Of a stretch of 64,000 nucleotides of DNA, positions 1 to 10,211 are shown piece after piece. The notes beneath the pieces are model-generated. The model made no database searches, was not told the DNA's origin, and saw only the letters and a list, made by a program, of their open reading frames with translations. The position numbers and the translations under genes were made by a program. This stretch comes from Nocardia acididurans (GTDB taxonomy: Bacteria; Actinomycetota; Actinomycetes; Mycobacteriales; Mycobacteriaceae). The stretch spans positions 124,001 to 188,000 of the forward strand of contig NZ_JAERRJ010000001.1 of NCBI RefSeq assembly GCF_016741815.1, in the 5' to 3' direction. Each line of letters begins with the position of its first letter. The first letter of the stretch is position 1.

Positions 1-1
1 G

Positions 2-1027
2 GGCACACACGGCATGGACCCCGTCGGCATGCTCATGCTGCGCGAGGCCCTGGCCCGCCGCTACACCGAGCGCGGCCTGCCCACCGATCCCGAGCAGATC
101 CTGGTGACACTCGGTGCGCAGCACGGACTTCGGCTACTACTGAACGTGCTCACCACCCCGGCCGAACGGGTGCTCATCGAACACCCCACCTACCCCAACG
201 CCATCGAGGCCATCCGCGACGTGGGCGCCCGCCCGGTCCCCGTCCCCATGCTCCCCGACGGCTGGGACATGGCCGGAATCCGCAGCGCCGCACGGCAAAC
301 CGCGGCGAGCGTCGCCTACATGGTGCCCGACTACAACAACCCCACCGGCCTGCTCATGACCGCCGACGAACGCGCCGAACTGGCCGCCATCGCCCGCGAC
401 ACCCGCATGACGGTCATCGTCGACGAATCCATGGTGGACCTGCACCTCACCGACGGCGAAATCATGCCCCCCGCAGCTTCTTTCGCGCGCAACGCCGAAA
501 TCGTCACCATCGGCTCCGCCTCCAAATCCTTCTGGGGCGGCCTGCGGGTCGGCTGGATCCGCGCCAACCAGTCCCTCATCACCAAACTGCTCGGCACCCG
601 CTCCACCGTAGACCTCGGCACCCCCGTCATGGACCAGCTGGCCACCGTCTACCTGCTCCAGCACGCCGACGAAATCCTCACCACCAGAAGGCAACAACTC
701 CGCTCCCGCCGCACCGCCCTCCTGGAAGCCATCGCCGAAGAACTCCCCGACTGGCGCGTCTCCCCCGGCGCAGGCGGCATGTCCCTCTGGGCCCAACTCC
801 CCGCCCCGGTCTCGACAGCCCTCGCCGCCACCGCCCCCAACCACGGCGTACTACTCGCCGCCGGACCACGTTTCGGCGTCCAAGGCGCCTTCGAACGCTT
901 CATCCGCCTCCCCTTCACCCACGAGGAGTCGGACATCCGCGTCGCGGTGAAATCCATCGCGGCCGCGTACGCGGCACTCACTCCGCACGCCGCCGACCCA
1001 TTGGCACCACTCGCACCGTTGTACTGA
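2..1027 (+). CDS. Class I/II aminotransferase domain, probably MocR-type regulator (5' end outside window)
   Basis: The reading frame is open from the first complete codon, so the gene begins before the window. The visible 341 residues form a fold-type I PLP-dependent aminotransferase domain: an early GAQHGL segment, a DYNNPTG motif, and SASKSFWGGLRVGW, whose lysine (codon at 524-526) is the expected Schiff-base residue. In actinobacteria this form usually follows a GntR-type winged-helix domain (MocR family regulators), but free-standing aminotransferases also look like this, and the missing N-terminus would decide. The gene converges on purA across a gap with a strong hairpin. The aminotransferase fold is secure; the regulator role is inferred. 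Confidence 0.85.
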   Translation, partial: GTHGMDPVGMLMLREALARRYTERGLPTDPEQILVTLGAQHGLRLLLNVLTTPAERVLIEHPTYPNAIEAIRDVGARPVPVPMLPDGWDMAGIRSAARQTAASVAYMVPDYNNPTGLLMTADERAELAAIARDTRMTVIVDESMVDLHLTDGEIMPPAASFARNAEIVTIGSASKSFWGGLRVGWIRANQSLITKLLGTRSTVDLGTPVMDQLATVYLLQHADEILTTRRQQLRSRRTALLEAIAEELPDWRVSPGAGGMSLWAQLPAPVSTALAATAPNHGVLLAAGPRFGVQGAFERFIRLPFTHEESDIRVAVKSIAAAYAALTPHAADPLAPLAPLY

Positions 1028-1105
1028 CGGCCCGCCGCGTTCCACTCGGGGAAACGAGTCCCCCCGCCCCTCATCGCAGCAGTATCTTCCTGCCGCACAA
1101 ACGAA

Positions 1106-1139
1106 TTCGCCCCCGCTACGCCTATGTAGCGGGGGCGAA
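1106..1139 (-). terminator. Hairpin terminator downstream of purA
   Basis: A perfect 14-bp stem (TTCGCCCCCGCTAC and its complement) encloses a 6-nt loop. It lies 19 bp beyond the purA stop, in the gap between convergent genes, and could serve both directions. There is no T-run, as is common for actinobacterial hairpin terminators. Confidence 0.75.
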
Positions 1140-1158
1140 CCGGTGCAGGTCTCGCGAA

Positions 1159-2508
<1,350 letters not shown>

Positions 2509-2727
2509 TCAGAAGGCGGTGGCCGGAGGCACAGTCTAGTAGATGCTCGAATACCACCAGGTTTGCCACCCGGTACGGGACGAATGCGGCGTAACGGCTG
2601 TGCATCGGCGGAAGCGCGGCAAATAAGACAGAGCTATGGTGGCACGGGGAGTCGGACCGGGCAGGGTCCGCCGGAACAGACGCAGCGAGGCGATCGTGTT
2701 GTCAGGTCAGAGGAGGGTGTACCGCAG

Positions 2728-3387
2728 TTGAGTACCCATGTTCTCCGCTGCGACGGTGCGCCCGTTCCCATCGCATTGGCCTCACTGCCCACCACCCAGA
2801 CCGCCGCCATCCCGGACCCGGCAGATCTGGACGAGCTGCTGCCCGTCATGGCCGCCGACAGTTTGCCGCGCCTCATCGTGCTCGGTGAGGACGCCGGACT
2901 CGCGGCCGTACTCACCCACCTCATGCGCACCGAACGGCTCAACGTCGAAATCGGGTTCGTCCCCGTCGACCGCACCTACGGGTCGCGCGCCTACGAGACC
3001 GGCACCGGCAATGCCGCCGCCAAACGCGCGCTCGAGGGCAAGGCCATGGAAACCCCGCTCATCCGCGACGACACCGGCAAGGTGCTCATCGGCCGCGCCA
3101 CCCTCACCGGGCCGCGCGGGGAGAAGCTCGAAGGCGAAGCGTACGTGGACGACACGCGGCTGTTCACCGGAAAAGTGGCGGCCCTGCACGTTTCGCCCAC
3201 ACTGGAGATGCCGGGCCTGCACGCCACCGTGGTGCGCGGGCTGCGCAAGAAGAAGTGGGTCGAAGGCCGCGCCATGCAGTTGGGCACGCGCGGCGGCATC
3301 GTCACCCGCGACGGCGTCACCACCGACAAACCGGTGCGGCGCTCCACGTTCTACCGGCATCACGAACCGTGGCTGCTGGTCCGCTGA
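2728..3387 (+). CDS. Conserved actinobacterial protein, Rv0358-like
   Basis: A soluble protein of 219 residues with no recognised catalytic motif, signal peptide or membrane segment. It begins LSTHVLRCDG, and its middle includes LPRLIVLGEDAGL, which could be part of a nucleotide-binding fold, but no firm assignment is possible. The frame is open further upstream. I placed the start at TTG 2728 because AGGAGGG lies 10 bases before it and the resulting length is close to the mycobacterial homologue. Position beside purA and in front of an M50 protease gene suggests Rv0358 orthology. Function unknown. Confidence 0.75.
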   Translation: MSTHVLRCDGAPVPIALASLPTTQTAAIPDPADLDELLPVMAADSLPRLIVLGEDAGLAAVLTHLMRTERLNVEIGFVPVDRTYGSRAYETGTGNAAAKRALEGKAMETPLIRDDTGKVLIGRATLTGPRGEKLEGEAYVDDTRLFTGKVAALHVSPTLEMPGLHATVVRGLRKKKWVEGRAMQLGTRGGIVTRDGVTTDKPVRRSTFYRHHEPWLLVR

Positions 3388-3430
3388 ACCGCTTCCGGAT
3401 CGAAAACCGGAGTCCCACACTAGGAGTCCG

Positions 3431-4216
3431 ATGAACTACCCGCAGGTGGGCCGTGCGCACGGAGCCGTGCGGCCGAGTCCGGTCTTCCTGGCCGTCGTCC
3501 TGATCACCGTGCTGGGCGGGGCCGTCGCCTGGGACGCACCCGAATGGGATTCGGTGCAGGCCAAGGTGGGCGTGTTCATCCTCGTGGTGGCGGGATGGAT
3601 CGTGTCCATCTGCCTGCACGAGTTCGCGCACGCGTATGTGGCGTGGCGGGCCGGGGACCGGGATGTGGAATCGCGCGGGTACCTGACGCTCAACCCGATC
3701 AAGTACTCGCATCCGCTGCTGTCCATCGGCCTGCCGATCGTGTTCATCGCGCTCGGCGGCTTCGCGCTGCCGGGTGGCGCGGTGTACGTGCACGCACACA
3801 ATTTCAGCCCGCGCACGCAGCGGATCCTGAGTGGCGCGGGGCCCGCGGTGAACGCGGTGTTCGCGATCGTGCTGCTGGTGATCATCCGGATCTTCGGGAG
3901 CGTGAACGAGCACGAGGCGTTCTGGTTCGGGCTGAGTTTCCTTGCGTTCCTTCAGATCACGGCCACCGTGCTGAATCTGATCCCGGTGCCCGGGACGGAC
4001 GGGTACGGGATCCTGGAGCCGTCGCTGAGCTACGAGACGCGGCGGTCCATGGATCAGATCAAGCCGTACGGCGTGCTGCTGCTGGTCGCCGTGCTGTTCT
4101 TCATTCCGCAGGTGAATCGGGCGTTCTTCGAAGGCATCTACGCGCTGTTCGATCTGTCGGGGGTGCCGTCGTGGTGGTCGGCGCTGGGCAGCACGCTGGT
4201 GCGGTTCTGGAGCTGA
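3431..4216 (+). CDS. Site-2 protease family (M50) membrane metalloprotease, Rv0359-like
   Basis: An integral membrane protein of 261 residues in the M50 zinc protease superfamily, which cleaves substrates within or near the membrane. The zinc motif HEFAH (H63, E64, H67) lies in a transmembrane helix. A second conserved segment, NLIPVPGTDGYG, supplies the family Asp zinc ligand near the C-terminal half. Five to six hydrophobic helices are visible and there is no PDZ domain, as in the compact M50 group. The start at 3431 has AGGAG at 3422-3426. It lies 43 bp after the Rv0358-like gene and probably shares its transcript. The natural substrate cannot be read from sequence. Confidence 0.9.
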   Translation: MNYPQVGRAHGAVRPSPVFLAVVLITVLGGAVAWDAPEWDSVQAKVGVFILVVAGWIVSICLHEFAHAYVAWRAGDRDVESRGYLTLNPIKYSHPLLSIGLPIVFIALGGFALPGGAVYVHAHNFSPRTQRILSGAGPAVNAVFAIVLLVIIRIFGSVNEHEAFWFGLSFLAFLQITATVLNLIPVPGTDGYGILEPSLSYETRRSMDQIKPYGVLLLVAVLFFIPQVNRAFFEGIYALFDLSGVPSWWSALGSTLVRFWS

Positions 4217-4233
4217 GCGTCCCCGGACAGGTG

Positions 4234-4266
4234 AAGGCCGGGTTTACCCCTCGCGAACCCGGCCTT
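4234..4266 (+). terminator. Hairpin terminator after M50 protease gene
   Basis: An inverted repeat of 11 bp (AAGGCCGGGTT / AACCCGGCCTT) with an 11-nt loop begins 18 bp after the M50 stop codon, in the gap before a convergent gene. Confidence 0.65.
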
Positions 4267-4349
4267 GTCGTGAACGGTAGAGGCGTACAAGGGGATACAC
4301 CCGAGTAGCGGACTACTCGAAGATCGAAGAATCCCACGGGGGGATCGGC

Positions 4350-5501
4350 TCAATCGATGGGCGTCACATAGGGGTTGTCGACGGTCGGCGGTAGCAGGGC
4401 CATTGCCGAGAGTCGGCGGACGCCGCACACCTGCATCAGATCGACCACGATCGACCGCAGCTGCGCGAACACCACGTGCGCGGAGATACCCGCACCGGTC
4501 ACCAGATCCTTCGTCGCGCCCTTGCCGACCGTGCGCAGTACCCGCGACGCCTCGGCCGGATCGGGTTGTTCGTCCGGGTCGGCGAGCATCATGCGGCGCA
4601 CCACGTCCACGGCCTGACCCAGCTTCTCCACCTCCTGGATCAGACGCGGATCAAGCACCTCGTCGTCCCGCACCGAGCTCAGGGCGCGGCGCAGCAGCAC
4701 CCGCGTATTGCGGATCGCGTTGTCGAGCGGATCGGCGGCGGCCTGCAGGCGTGCCAGGCGTTTACGGGAATTCCAGTACATCGGGGAGATCAGGATGATC
4801 TCCGAACCACCCGCCAGGGAATTGCGCAGCGCGTCGATGGCGGGCTGGGTGCCGCGCACCGATTCCAGGGCCTGCTTTATCTTGGCGGCGTCGTGCTCGA
4901 GCAGGCCGTCCGCGCATTCGGTGAGCGCCGCGCCCATCACGGCGAGGATGTCGGCCGCCTGCTGCCTGGCCCGGCGCACCGGATGCAGGGGAAGCGCCGC
5001 CACCACAACGATTCCCACCAGACCGCCGACCAGGGCGTCCACCATGCGCAGGCCCGAACCACCGGAATGCGGGGGCAGCAGGGTCGCCACCAGGACCGCG
5101 GAACTGGCCGCCTGCATGGTGATCACCGGGCCGCCGTCCAGGAACACCGCGGTGCTCATGGCCACCACGACCAGCACCATGATCTGCCACCAGCCCGTCC
5201 CCACCTGGGAGACGAACAGGTCGCCGATACCGATGCCGACCGCGACGCCGACGATCAACTCCACCGCACGGCGCAGACGCGCACCGAACGAGACGCCGAT
5301 GGAGATCATGGCGGCCATCGGCGCGAAGAACGGCTGCGCGTGACCGATCACGTGATGCGCGATGAACCACGCCAGGCCCGCGCCCACCGAACACTGCAGG
5401 ATCGGCAGCAGCGACGACCGGACCCGTTTGGAGGCACGGCGCACTCGGGTGCCGACGCTGTCCTTGGCGGCGTCGAAGGTGTCGGCTAGGCCACTGGTCA
5501 A
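4350..5501 (-). CDS. FUSC-family / aromatic acid exporter-like membrane protein
   Basis: A 383-residue protein with a cluster of hydrophobic helices over about residues 30-175 (LPILQCSVGAGLAWFIAHHV, FFAPMAAMISIGVSFGARLR, IMVLVVVAMSTAVFLDGGP) and a long, mostly helical cytoplasmic C-terminal half. This is the layout of FUSC/ArAE transporters, some of which export aromatic acids; the substrate here is unknown. The start codon read here is TTG, one base after the stop of the upstream DUF3151 gene, so translation is probably coupled to it. In M. tuberculosis this position between Rv0359 and Rv0360c is not occupied by this family, so the gene looks like a local insertion. Confidence 0.8.
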   Translation of the reverse strand: MTSGLADTFDAAKDSVGTRVRRASKRVRSSLLPILQCSVGAGLAWFIAHHVIGHAQPFFAPMAAMISIGVSFGARLRRAVELIVGVAVGIGIGDLFVSQVGTGWWQIMVLVVVAMSTAVFLDGGPVITMQAASSAVLVATLLPPHSGGSGLRMVDALVGGLVGIVVVAALPLHPVRRARQQAADILAVMGAALTECADGLLEHDAAKIKQALESVRGTQPAIDALRNSLAGGSEIILISPMYWNSRKRLARLQAAADPLDNAIRNTRVLLRRALSSVRDDEVLDPRLIQEVEKLGQAVDVVRRMMLADPDEQPDPAEASRVLRTVGKGATKDLVTGAGISAHVVFAQLRSIVVDLMQVCGVRRLSAMALLPPTVDNPYVTPID

Positions 5502-5502
5502 A

Positions 5503-5946
5503 TCAGTCGAGGCCGAGTTCGGCGGCGGCGCGCGGGTCGCAGTCCTCGAGCAGGTCCAGGCAGCGGGCGAACTCGTCGCTCTCGCCGATGGCGCGGGCGG
5601 CCTTGGCCAGCGCGCCGACGCTGCGCAGGAAACCCTGGTTCGGTTCGTGGCTCCACGGGACCGGGCCGAAACCCTTCCAGCCGTTGCGGCGCAACAGATC
5701 CAGGCCGCGGTGGTAGCCGGTGCGGGCGAAGGCGTAGGCGGCGATGATGTCGGCGTTCACGTCGCCTTCGGCGGCGTCGCCGCGCTCCAGCGCGCCCTCG
5801 GCGAGGTAGGCCCAGGCGATGGAGGCGGTCGGATGCGCGGCCGCGACCTGGACCGGATCCTGCTTGTTGAGCAGCGCCTCTTCGGCGTCGATGTTTTCCG
5901 GGAGCAGTACCGGCTGCGGTCCGAGCAGATCGCCGAAGGAGGTCAT
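5503..5946 (-). CDS. DUF3151 family protein, Rv0360c-like
   Basis: A small soluble protein of 147 residues. Conserved stretches include FGDLLGPQPVLLP, AHPTASIAWAYLAEGALERG and AYAFARTGYHRGLDLLRRNG, which together suggest an all-helical, TPR-like fold. The family is confined to actinobacteria and has no established function. The start at 5946 is preferred because it gives the family length; another ATG lies three codons upstream at 5955. It is divergent from the Rv0361-like gene, with about 80 bp between starts, and its stop nearly touches the next start on the same strand. The order matches Rv0360c/Rv0361. Confidence 0.85.
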   Translation of the reverse strand: MTSFGDLLGPQPVLLPENIDAEEALLNKQDPVQVAAAHPTASIAWAYLAEGALERGDAAEGDVNADIIAAYAFARTGYHRGLDLLRRNGWKGFGPVPWSHEPNQGFLRSVGALAKAARAIGESDEFARCLDLLEDCDPRAAAELGLD

Positions 5947-6028
5947 GCCGATCATTGTGCACCGAGTCCGCAATTGCTCAGTAGGCTGACTGGTCGAATC
6001 ACAGTTCCGCCGAAGCGAGGGGTAGCGC

Positions 6029-8827
6029 GTGTCCGACTCGAACGACGACCAGCAGCCACAGAACCCTGCCCACCCGGCTGCTCCGGGCACCCCGGACTCG
6101 TCGCGCACCCCTGCCGAGTCGCCCGACCCCAGCCCCACCGCCGCCACCGAGGTCATCCGCCCCGGCGCCGCAGCCAATCCCGCACCCCCTCAGCCCAACC
6201 CGCCACGCCCGGGCTTCGCCACCATCAGCTACGAACCCCCGCAGCCGGGCCAGCGCGGCCCGGGTTCCGGCGGCGCGCAGGGCAGCGGCGCGCAGGGAGG
6301 CGCGCAGCAGCCCGGTGGCGCGGCACGCGGTACGAACGCCACGCCCGGATCGAGCGGCAACGCTCCACAGCAGCCAGGCGAGGCGCAGCGCGGCGCAACA
6401 GGTTCCGCACCCGCGCCGGGCGGCGGCGCGCAGCAGCCGGGCGGTGGCACGCAGCGTCCGGGCAGCGGTGCGCAGCAATCCGGCGGCGGTGCGCAACAAC
6501 CCGGCGGCGGTGCGCAGCAGGCGGGCGGCGCGGATGCCAACGCCTTCGAATCGACGGTCCGCTACGGCACGGGTTCCGCAGCCGGCCAGAACCCGCCGGC
6601 CGAGGCGGCACAGCCCGCCCCCGACAACGCGGCCACCACCAAATTCCAAGCGGTCCCCTCGGTTTCCCGCGCCGCTCAGTCGGCGAACCCGGCACCGGAC
6701 GCGACCGCTCCGGTGGGCAGCGGACCGGCCGCCGGAAAAGCGGCCGCCCCCAGCGGATCCGGCGCTTCGCCCACGGATATCACCGCCCCGGATGCCGCCA
6801 AACGCGACGCGGCCGGTGCCTTCGCGCCTTCCCCCGGTGGCGCAGCCGCACCCGAAAACGACTCAGCCCCTTCGGGATCCGCCGGAAAACCCGCCTCGCC
6901 CACGACGGGCGCAGGCTCCGGCAGCGGCTCGGCACAGAGCGAGGCCGCAGCGAATTCCAGCGGCGGACAGCCCGACGATACCTCACCGGACAGTGCTGCC
7001 GATGAGACAAAAACCGTTGCCATGCAGCAGGTTCCGGGCGCGGGTGACGCGACGACCGTGATGCCGGTGGTTTCGCCGGACACGGCGACGGAGAAGCTTC
7101 GGACCTCGCCGCAGCAGGGTGCGCGGCCGATGAGCAAGCCGCCGGTGACGCCGCGGGTCAATGCCGGGCCACGCAATGTCGCCCCGGGTGGGCCCGGACA
7201 GGGCGCGGGTGGACCGGGTCGGCCCGGACAGGGACCGGCCGGACCCGGCGCTGCCGGACATGGGCCGGGCGGAGCCGGAGCTCCGGGCGGAGCCGCGGGT
7301 ACCGCAGGACCGGGTGCCCCCGGTGGTCCCGCACGGCCGGGCGGGTCGGGTGCCGCTGCCGGTCAAGCAGGCCCAGGTGCCGCAGGCGGTCCCGTAGGGC
7401 CGGATGGACCGGGTGCCCCCGGCGGTCCCGCAGGGCCGGGTGCCCCTGGCGGTCAAGCAGGGCCAGGCGGACCGGGTGCCCCCGGGGCTCCGGGTGGACC
7501 GGGCCGAGGTGGCGCGCCGGGGCGTCCCGGTGGATCGCCGCAGGGACCGGGTGGACAGAGTGTCGACGGGGGTGTCGAGGAGACGCGGCCGTCGCCGCCT
7601 CGGCCGCCGGTGCCGCCGCGTCGTCCTGGCACGGCGCATTCTCCTGCCGACGTGCAGCCGACCATGCCCGGACAGTCGATGCGCGGGCCGCGCGCGGTCC
7701 AGCCGGGCGGGCCGGGAGCTCCGGGTGGGCCGGGTCGTCCAGGACAGCCGGGCGCGGATGGTTCGCAGACACCCGGTGGTCCCGGGAGGCCGCAGGGCGC
7801 TGGAATGACCGGCCCCGCCGGGGCGGGCAAGAGCGGACCGCAGGGTCCCGGGCCTGTTCAGCAGGGTCCTCGCGGACCCCAGGGTCCAGCGGGCCCGGGC
7901 GGCCCGCAGGGGCTGGGCAAGGGCGGATCCGCAAACGCCGGGCAAGGTGGCCCGCAGGGGCCGGGCCTCGGCCAGAGCGGGCCGGCAGGCGCTGGGCAAG
8001 GCACGCCGCAAGGTCCGGGCCTCGGTAAAGGCGGGCCCGCAGGCGCTGGGCAAGGCACGCCACAAGGTCCGGGGCTCGGTAAGGGCGGACCCGCAAACGC
8101 CGGACAGGGTGGCCCGCAGGGGCCGGGTGTCGGGCAGGGGGGTGCCGTGGGTGGTGCTGCGCTCGGAAAGGCTGGGGCGCAGGCTGGTTCGGCGGCTGGG
8201 CCGGTGCTGGGGAAGGCCGGGCAGGCGGGGGTGCCGGGTGGGGGTGTTGCCGGGGCGGGTGACGCTGCCCAGGGTGGGGTCGCGGATGCGGCGCGGGTGG
8301 CGCCGCCGCGGGCGATGGCGCAGCCGCAGCGGGTTCCGGCCGCCGGGGAGTCCGGCGGCGGTGAGGCCGCGGTGGCGAAGGAGCCGAAGAGCAAGAGGGC
8401 GTTGGTGATTGCCGCCGCGGCCGTGGTGGCGGTGCTGGTCATCGGTGGGGTGCTGTTCGCCGTGCTGAAGAATCAGAGCGACAATTCGCCGCAGGCTCAG
8501 GTGAAGAAGGCCATTTCGACGTATACCGATGCGTTGTCGGCCGGGGATCTCGACGGGTTGCGGGGAATCACCTGTGGCACGCAGCACGACTTCTATCAGA
8601 ATATTTCCGCGGAGCAGTTCGCCGGGGTTTATCAGACCTCGAAGGAGCAGAAGAGCATTCCCGTGGTGAAGAGTGTGGACGCCGTCCAGATCACCGGGGA
8701 TACGGCGTTGGCGCAGGCCACCGTGTATACCGAAGCCGATCCGGGGAAGCAGTCGGCGCGCACGTTCGACCTGCGGAACACCGATGGCGGCTGGAAGGTT
8801 TGTGATCCGGTGACCTCCGGTCAGTAA
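6029..8827 (+). CDS. Gly/Pro-rich single-pass membrane protein, Rv0361-like with collagen-like expansion
   Basis: A 932-residue protein with GTG start at 6029 and GCGAGGGG ahead of it. Residues 1-375 are disordered and rich in Ala, Pro, Gly and Gln. Residues about 377-745 are dominated by Gly-Pro-Xaa and Gly-Xaa-Xaa triplets resembling bacterial collagen-like sequence. One transmembrane helix follows at about residues 789-812 (ALVIAAAAVVAVLVIGGVLF). The last 115 residues are a compact extracytoplasmic domain of the DUF4878/lumazine-binding type with two cysteines (GITCGT and WKVCDP). The mycobacterial protein in this position is far shorter; the C-terminal domain is the conserved part. Topology implies the repetitive N-terminus is cytoplasmic. 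Function unknown. Confidence 0.85.
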   Translation: MSDSNDDQQPQNPAHPAAPGTPDSSRTPAESPDPSPTAATEVIRPGAAANPAPPQPNPPRPGFATISYEPPQPGQRGPGSGGAQGSGAQGGAQQPGGAARGTNATPGSSGNAPQQPGEAQRGATGSAPAPGGGAQQPGGGTQRPGSGAQQSGGGAQQPGGGAQQAGGADANAFESTVRYGTGSAAGQNPPAEAAQPAPDNAATTKFQAVPSVSRAAQSANPAPDATAPVGSGPAAGKAAAPSGSGASPTDITAPDAAKRDAAGAFAPSPGGAAAPENDSAPSGSAGKPASPTTGAGSGSGSAQSEAAANSSGGQPDDTSPDSAADETKTVAMQQVPGAGDATTVMPVVSPDTATEKLRTSPQQGARPMSKPPVTPRVNAGPRNVAPGGPGQGAGGPGRPGQGPAGPGAAGHGPGGAGAPGGAAGTAGPGAPGGPARPGGSGAAAGQAGPGAAGGPVGPDGPGAPGGPAGPGAPGGQAGPGGPGAPGAPGGPGRGGAPGRPGGSPQGPGGQSVDGGVEETRPSPPRPPVPPRRPGTAHSPADVQPTMPGQSMRGPRAVQPGGPGAPGGPGRPGQPGADGSQTPGGPGRPQGAGMTGPAGAGKSGPQGPGPVQQGPRGPQGPAGPGGPQGLGKGGSANAGQGGPQGPGLGQSGPAGAGQGTPQGPGLGKGGPAGAGQGTPQGPGLGKGGPANAGQGGPQGPGVGQGGAVGGAALGKAGAQAGSAAGPVLGKAGQAGVPGGGVAGAGDAAQGGVADAARVAPPRAMAQPQRVPAAGESGGGEAAVAKEPKSKRALVIAAAAVVAVLVIGGVLFAVLKNQSDNSPQAQVKKAISTYTDALSAGDLDGLRGITCGTQHDFYQNISAEQFAGVYQTSKEQKSIPVVKSVDAVQITGDTALAQATVYTEADPGKQSARTFDLRNTDGGWKVCDPVTSGQ
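7925..8140 (+). repeat. Four tandem 54-bp (18-residue) coding repeats
   Basis: Within the Gly/Pro-rich gene, four copies of an 18-residue unit of the form GPAxAGQGxPQGPGLGKG follow one another. Copies are nearly identical at DNA level; for example the string GCTGGGCAAGGCACGCC recurs exactly 54 bases apart, at 7991 and 8045. Such arrays often vary in copy number between strains. Confidence 0.8.
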
Positions 8828-9060
8828 ACGGTCGCGCTCCCGGCTGCGATTCAGTAGCCGGGGGGAAGTTGTTCACGCTCGCCCCGCGATGAACATCACA
8901 TATACCTGGTCAACGGTCCGACACGCCGGTAGCATGGCGCGGATTGTCTGGGCCAGCCACGACGGCTCGTCGATGCCGGGGCGGCTCCACGCCGCTGTTG
9001 TCGCGTCGACGCGAATGTGGCTCGAGCCCACCAGGTTTCGATTGCAGGGAGCTGAACACC

Positions 9061-10107
9061 ATGCCGGAAACGGCAGAGGCGGCCACGGCCACCGCCACCG
9101 AACTGGTCGGACGGCACTTCCGTGTCCGCGACTACTACGACGTGGGTCGCGAGAAGATCCGCGAATTCGCGCGCGCCGTGCGCAACAACCACCCGGGCCA
9201 CCACCACGAGGCCGACGCGCAGAAGCTCGGCTACGACGGCCTGATCGCCTCGCCGACCTTCGCGTCGGTGATCGGCGCGGCCACCACCCGGTCGCTCATC
9301 GGCAGCGTGCTCACCGAGTACGACGTGTCGCAGATCCTGCAGACGGATCAGGTGTTCGAGTTCCTGCGCCCGGTGGTCGCCGGCGACCGGCTCTCGGTGG
9401 ATGTCACCGTCGAGCAGATCCGCTCGTTCGGCGACAACGACTTCATCACCGTGAAGGTGACGCTCGCCGATGTGCTGGGCGTGCCGGTGCTGGTGTCGAC
9501 CACCACGATCGTGGCCCGCAAGGGCGTCGAGATCGATCCGGCGACCGTGGAGACGGTGTCGGGCGTGGTCATGCACGGCCATGTCACCAGCGACTCCGAT
9601 ATCGCCGATCCGAGCGGCCTGGTGCTGCTCGCGCCGGAGGAGGTCGCGGAGCTCGCGGCTCCCGCCACGCCGAAGCCGGTACACACGGTGCCCGCCGCGG
9701 CCGCGGTGGCCGCCGGTACCGAGTTGCCCGCCGCGCAGGTGCCGGTGACGCGCGGCGACCTGGTGAACTACGCGGGCGTGTCCGGCGACCCGAACCCGAT
9801 CCATTTCAGCGATGTGGCGGCCAAGCTGGTCGGCCTGCCGACCGTGGTGGCGCACGGCATGCTCACCATGGGCTTGACCGCCGGCTACCTGATCGACTGG
9901 CTGGGCGACCCGACCGCGCTCACCAAGTTCAGCGTGCGGTTCTCCGGTTTCGTGCCGGTCGAGCCGACCGCGCCGACCATCGTGGAGTTCACCGGCAAGG
10001 TGAAGTCAGCCGATACCGAAAAGGGCACGGCCACTGTGGTTCTCGGCGCGACCTCGGAGGGCAAGAAGCTCTTCGGCCGGGCGGTCGCCGAGGTGCGGCT
10101 GTCCTGA
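9061..10107 (+). CDS. Fused (3R)-hydroxyacyl-ACP dehydratase HadA-HadB
   Basis: A 348-residue MaoC-type double-hotdog enzyme that dehydrates 3-hydroxyacyl-ACP in the FAS-II elongation cycle feeding mycolic acids. Residues 1 to about 165 match HadA (VGRHFRVRDYYDVGREKI, ASPTFASVI). After an Ala/Pro linker, residues about 215-348 match HadB and carry the hydratase-2 catalytic motif (YAGVSGDPNPIHFSD with Asp and His, then AHGMLTMGL). In M. tuberculosis these are two genes (Rv0635/Rv0636); the single-chain form occurs in Nocardia, Rhodococcus and Corynebacterium relatives. The start at 9061 has GGGAG nine bases upstream. The 233-bp gap before it presumably holds the promoter. An intrinsic terminator follows. 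Confidence 0.93.
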   Translation: MPETAEAATATATELVGRHFRVRDYYDVGREKIREFARAVRNNHPGHHHEADAQKLGYDGLIASPTFASVIGAATTRSLIGSVLTEYDVSQILQTDQVFEFLRPVVAGDRLSVDVTVEQIRSFGDNDFITVKVTLADVLGVPVLVSTTTIVARKGVEIDPATVETVSGVVMHGHVTSDSDIADPSGLVLLAPEEVAELAAPATPKPVHTVPAAAAVAAGTELPAAQVPVTRGDLVNYAGVSGDPNPIHFSDVAAKLVGLPTVVAHGMLTMGLTAGYLIDWLGDPTALTKFSVRFSGFVPVEPTAPTIVEFTGKVKSADTEKGTATVVLGATSEGKKLFGRAVAEVRLS

Positions 10108-10127
10108 GCCACCTGCTCCGAGACTGA

Positions 10128-10162
10128 GGGCGGTCGTGCGATGCGCACGACCGCCCCTTTTC
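10128..10162 (+). terminator. Intrinsic terminator after hadAB
   Basis: A 13-bp perfect stem (GGGCGGTCGTGCG and complement) with a 3-nt loop, followed by CCTTTT. It starts 20 bp after the hadAB stop. It is one of the few hairpins here with a T-run. Confidence 0.85.
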
Positions 10163-10211
10163 GTGAAACCGCAAGGACAGCAGTCGAATCGAACCCGGCG
10201 CGGCCCGCTCG

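Noticed and set aside
6029..8827. Collagen-like region as a sign of a surface adhesin
   Set aside because: There is no signal peptide, and the only membrane helix is near the C-terminus, placing the repeats in the cytoplasm.
8828..9060. tRNA gene or small protein upstream of hadAB
   Set aside because: No cloverleaf with CCA-side pairing or rpmG-like zinc protein could be found; only a weak 7-bp hairpin at about 8837-8860.
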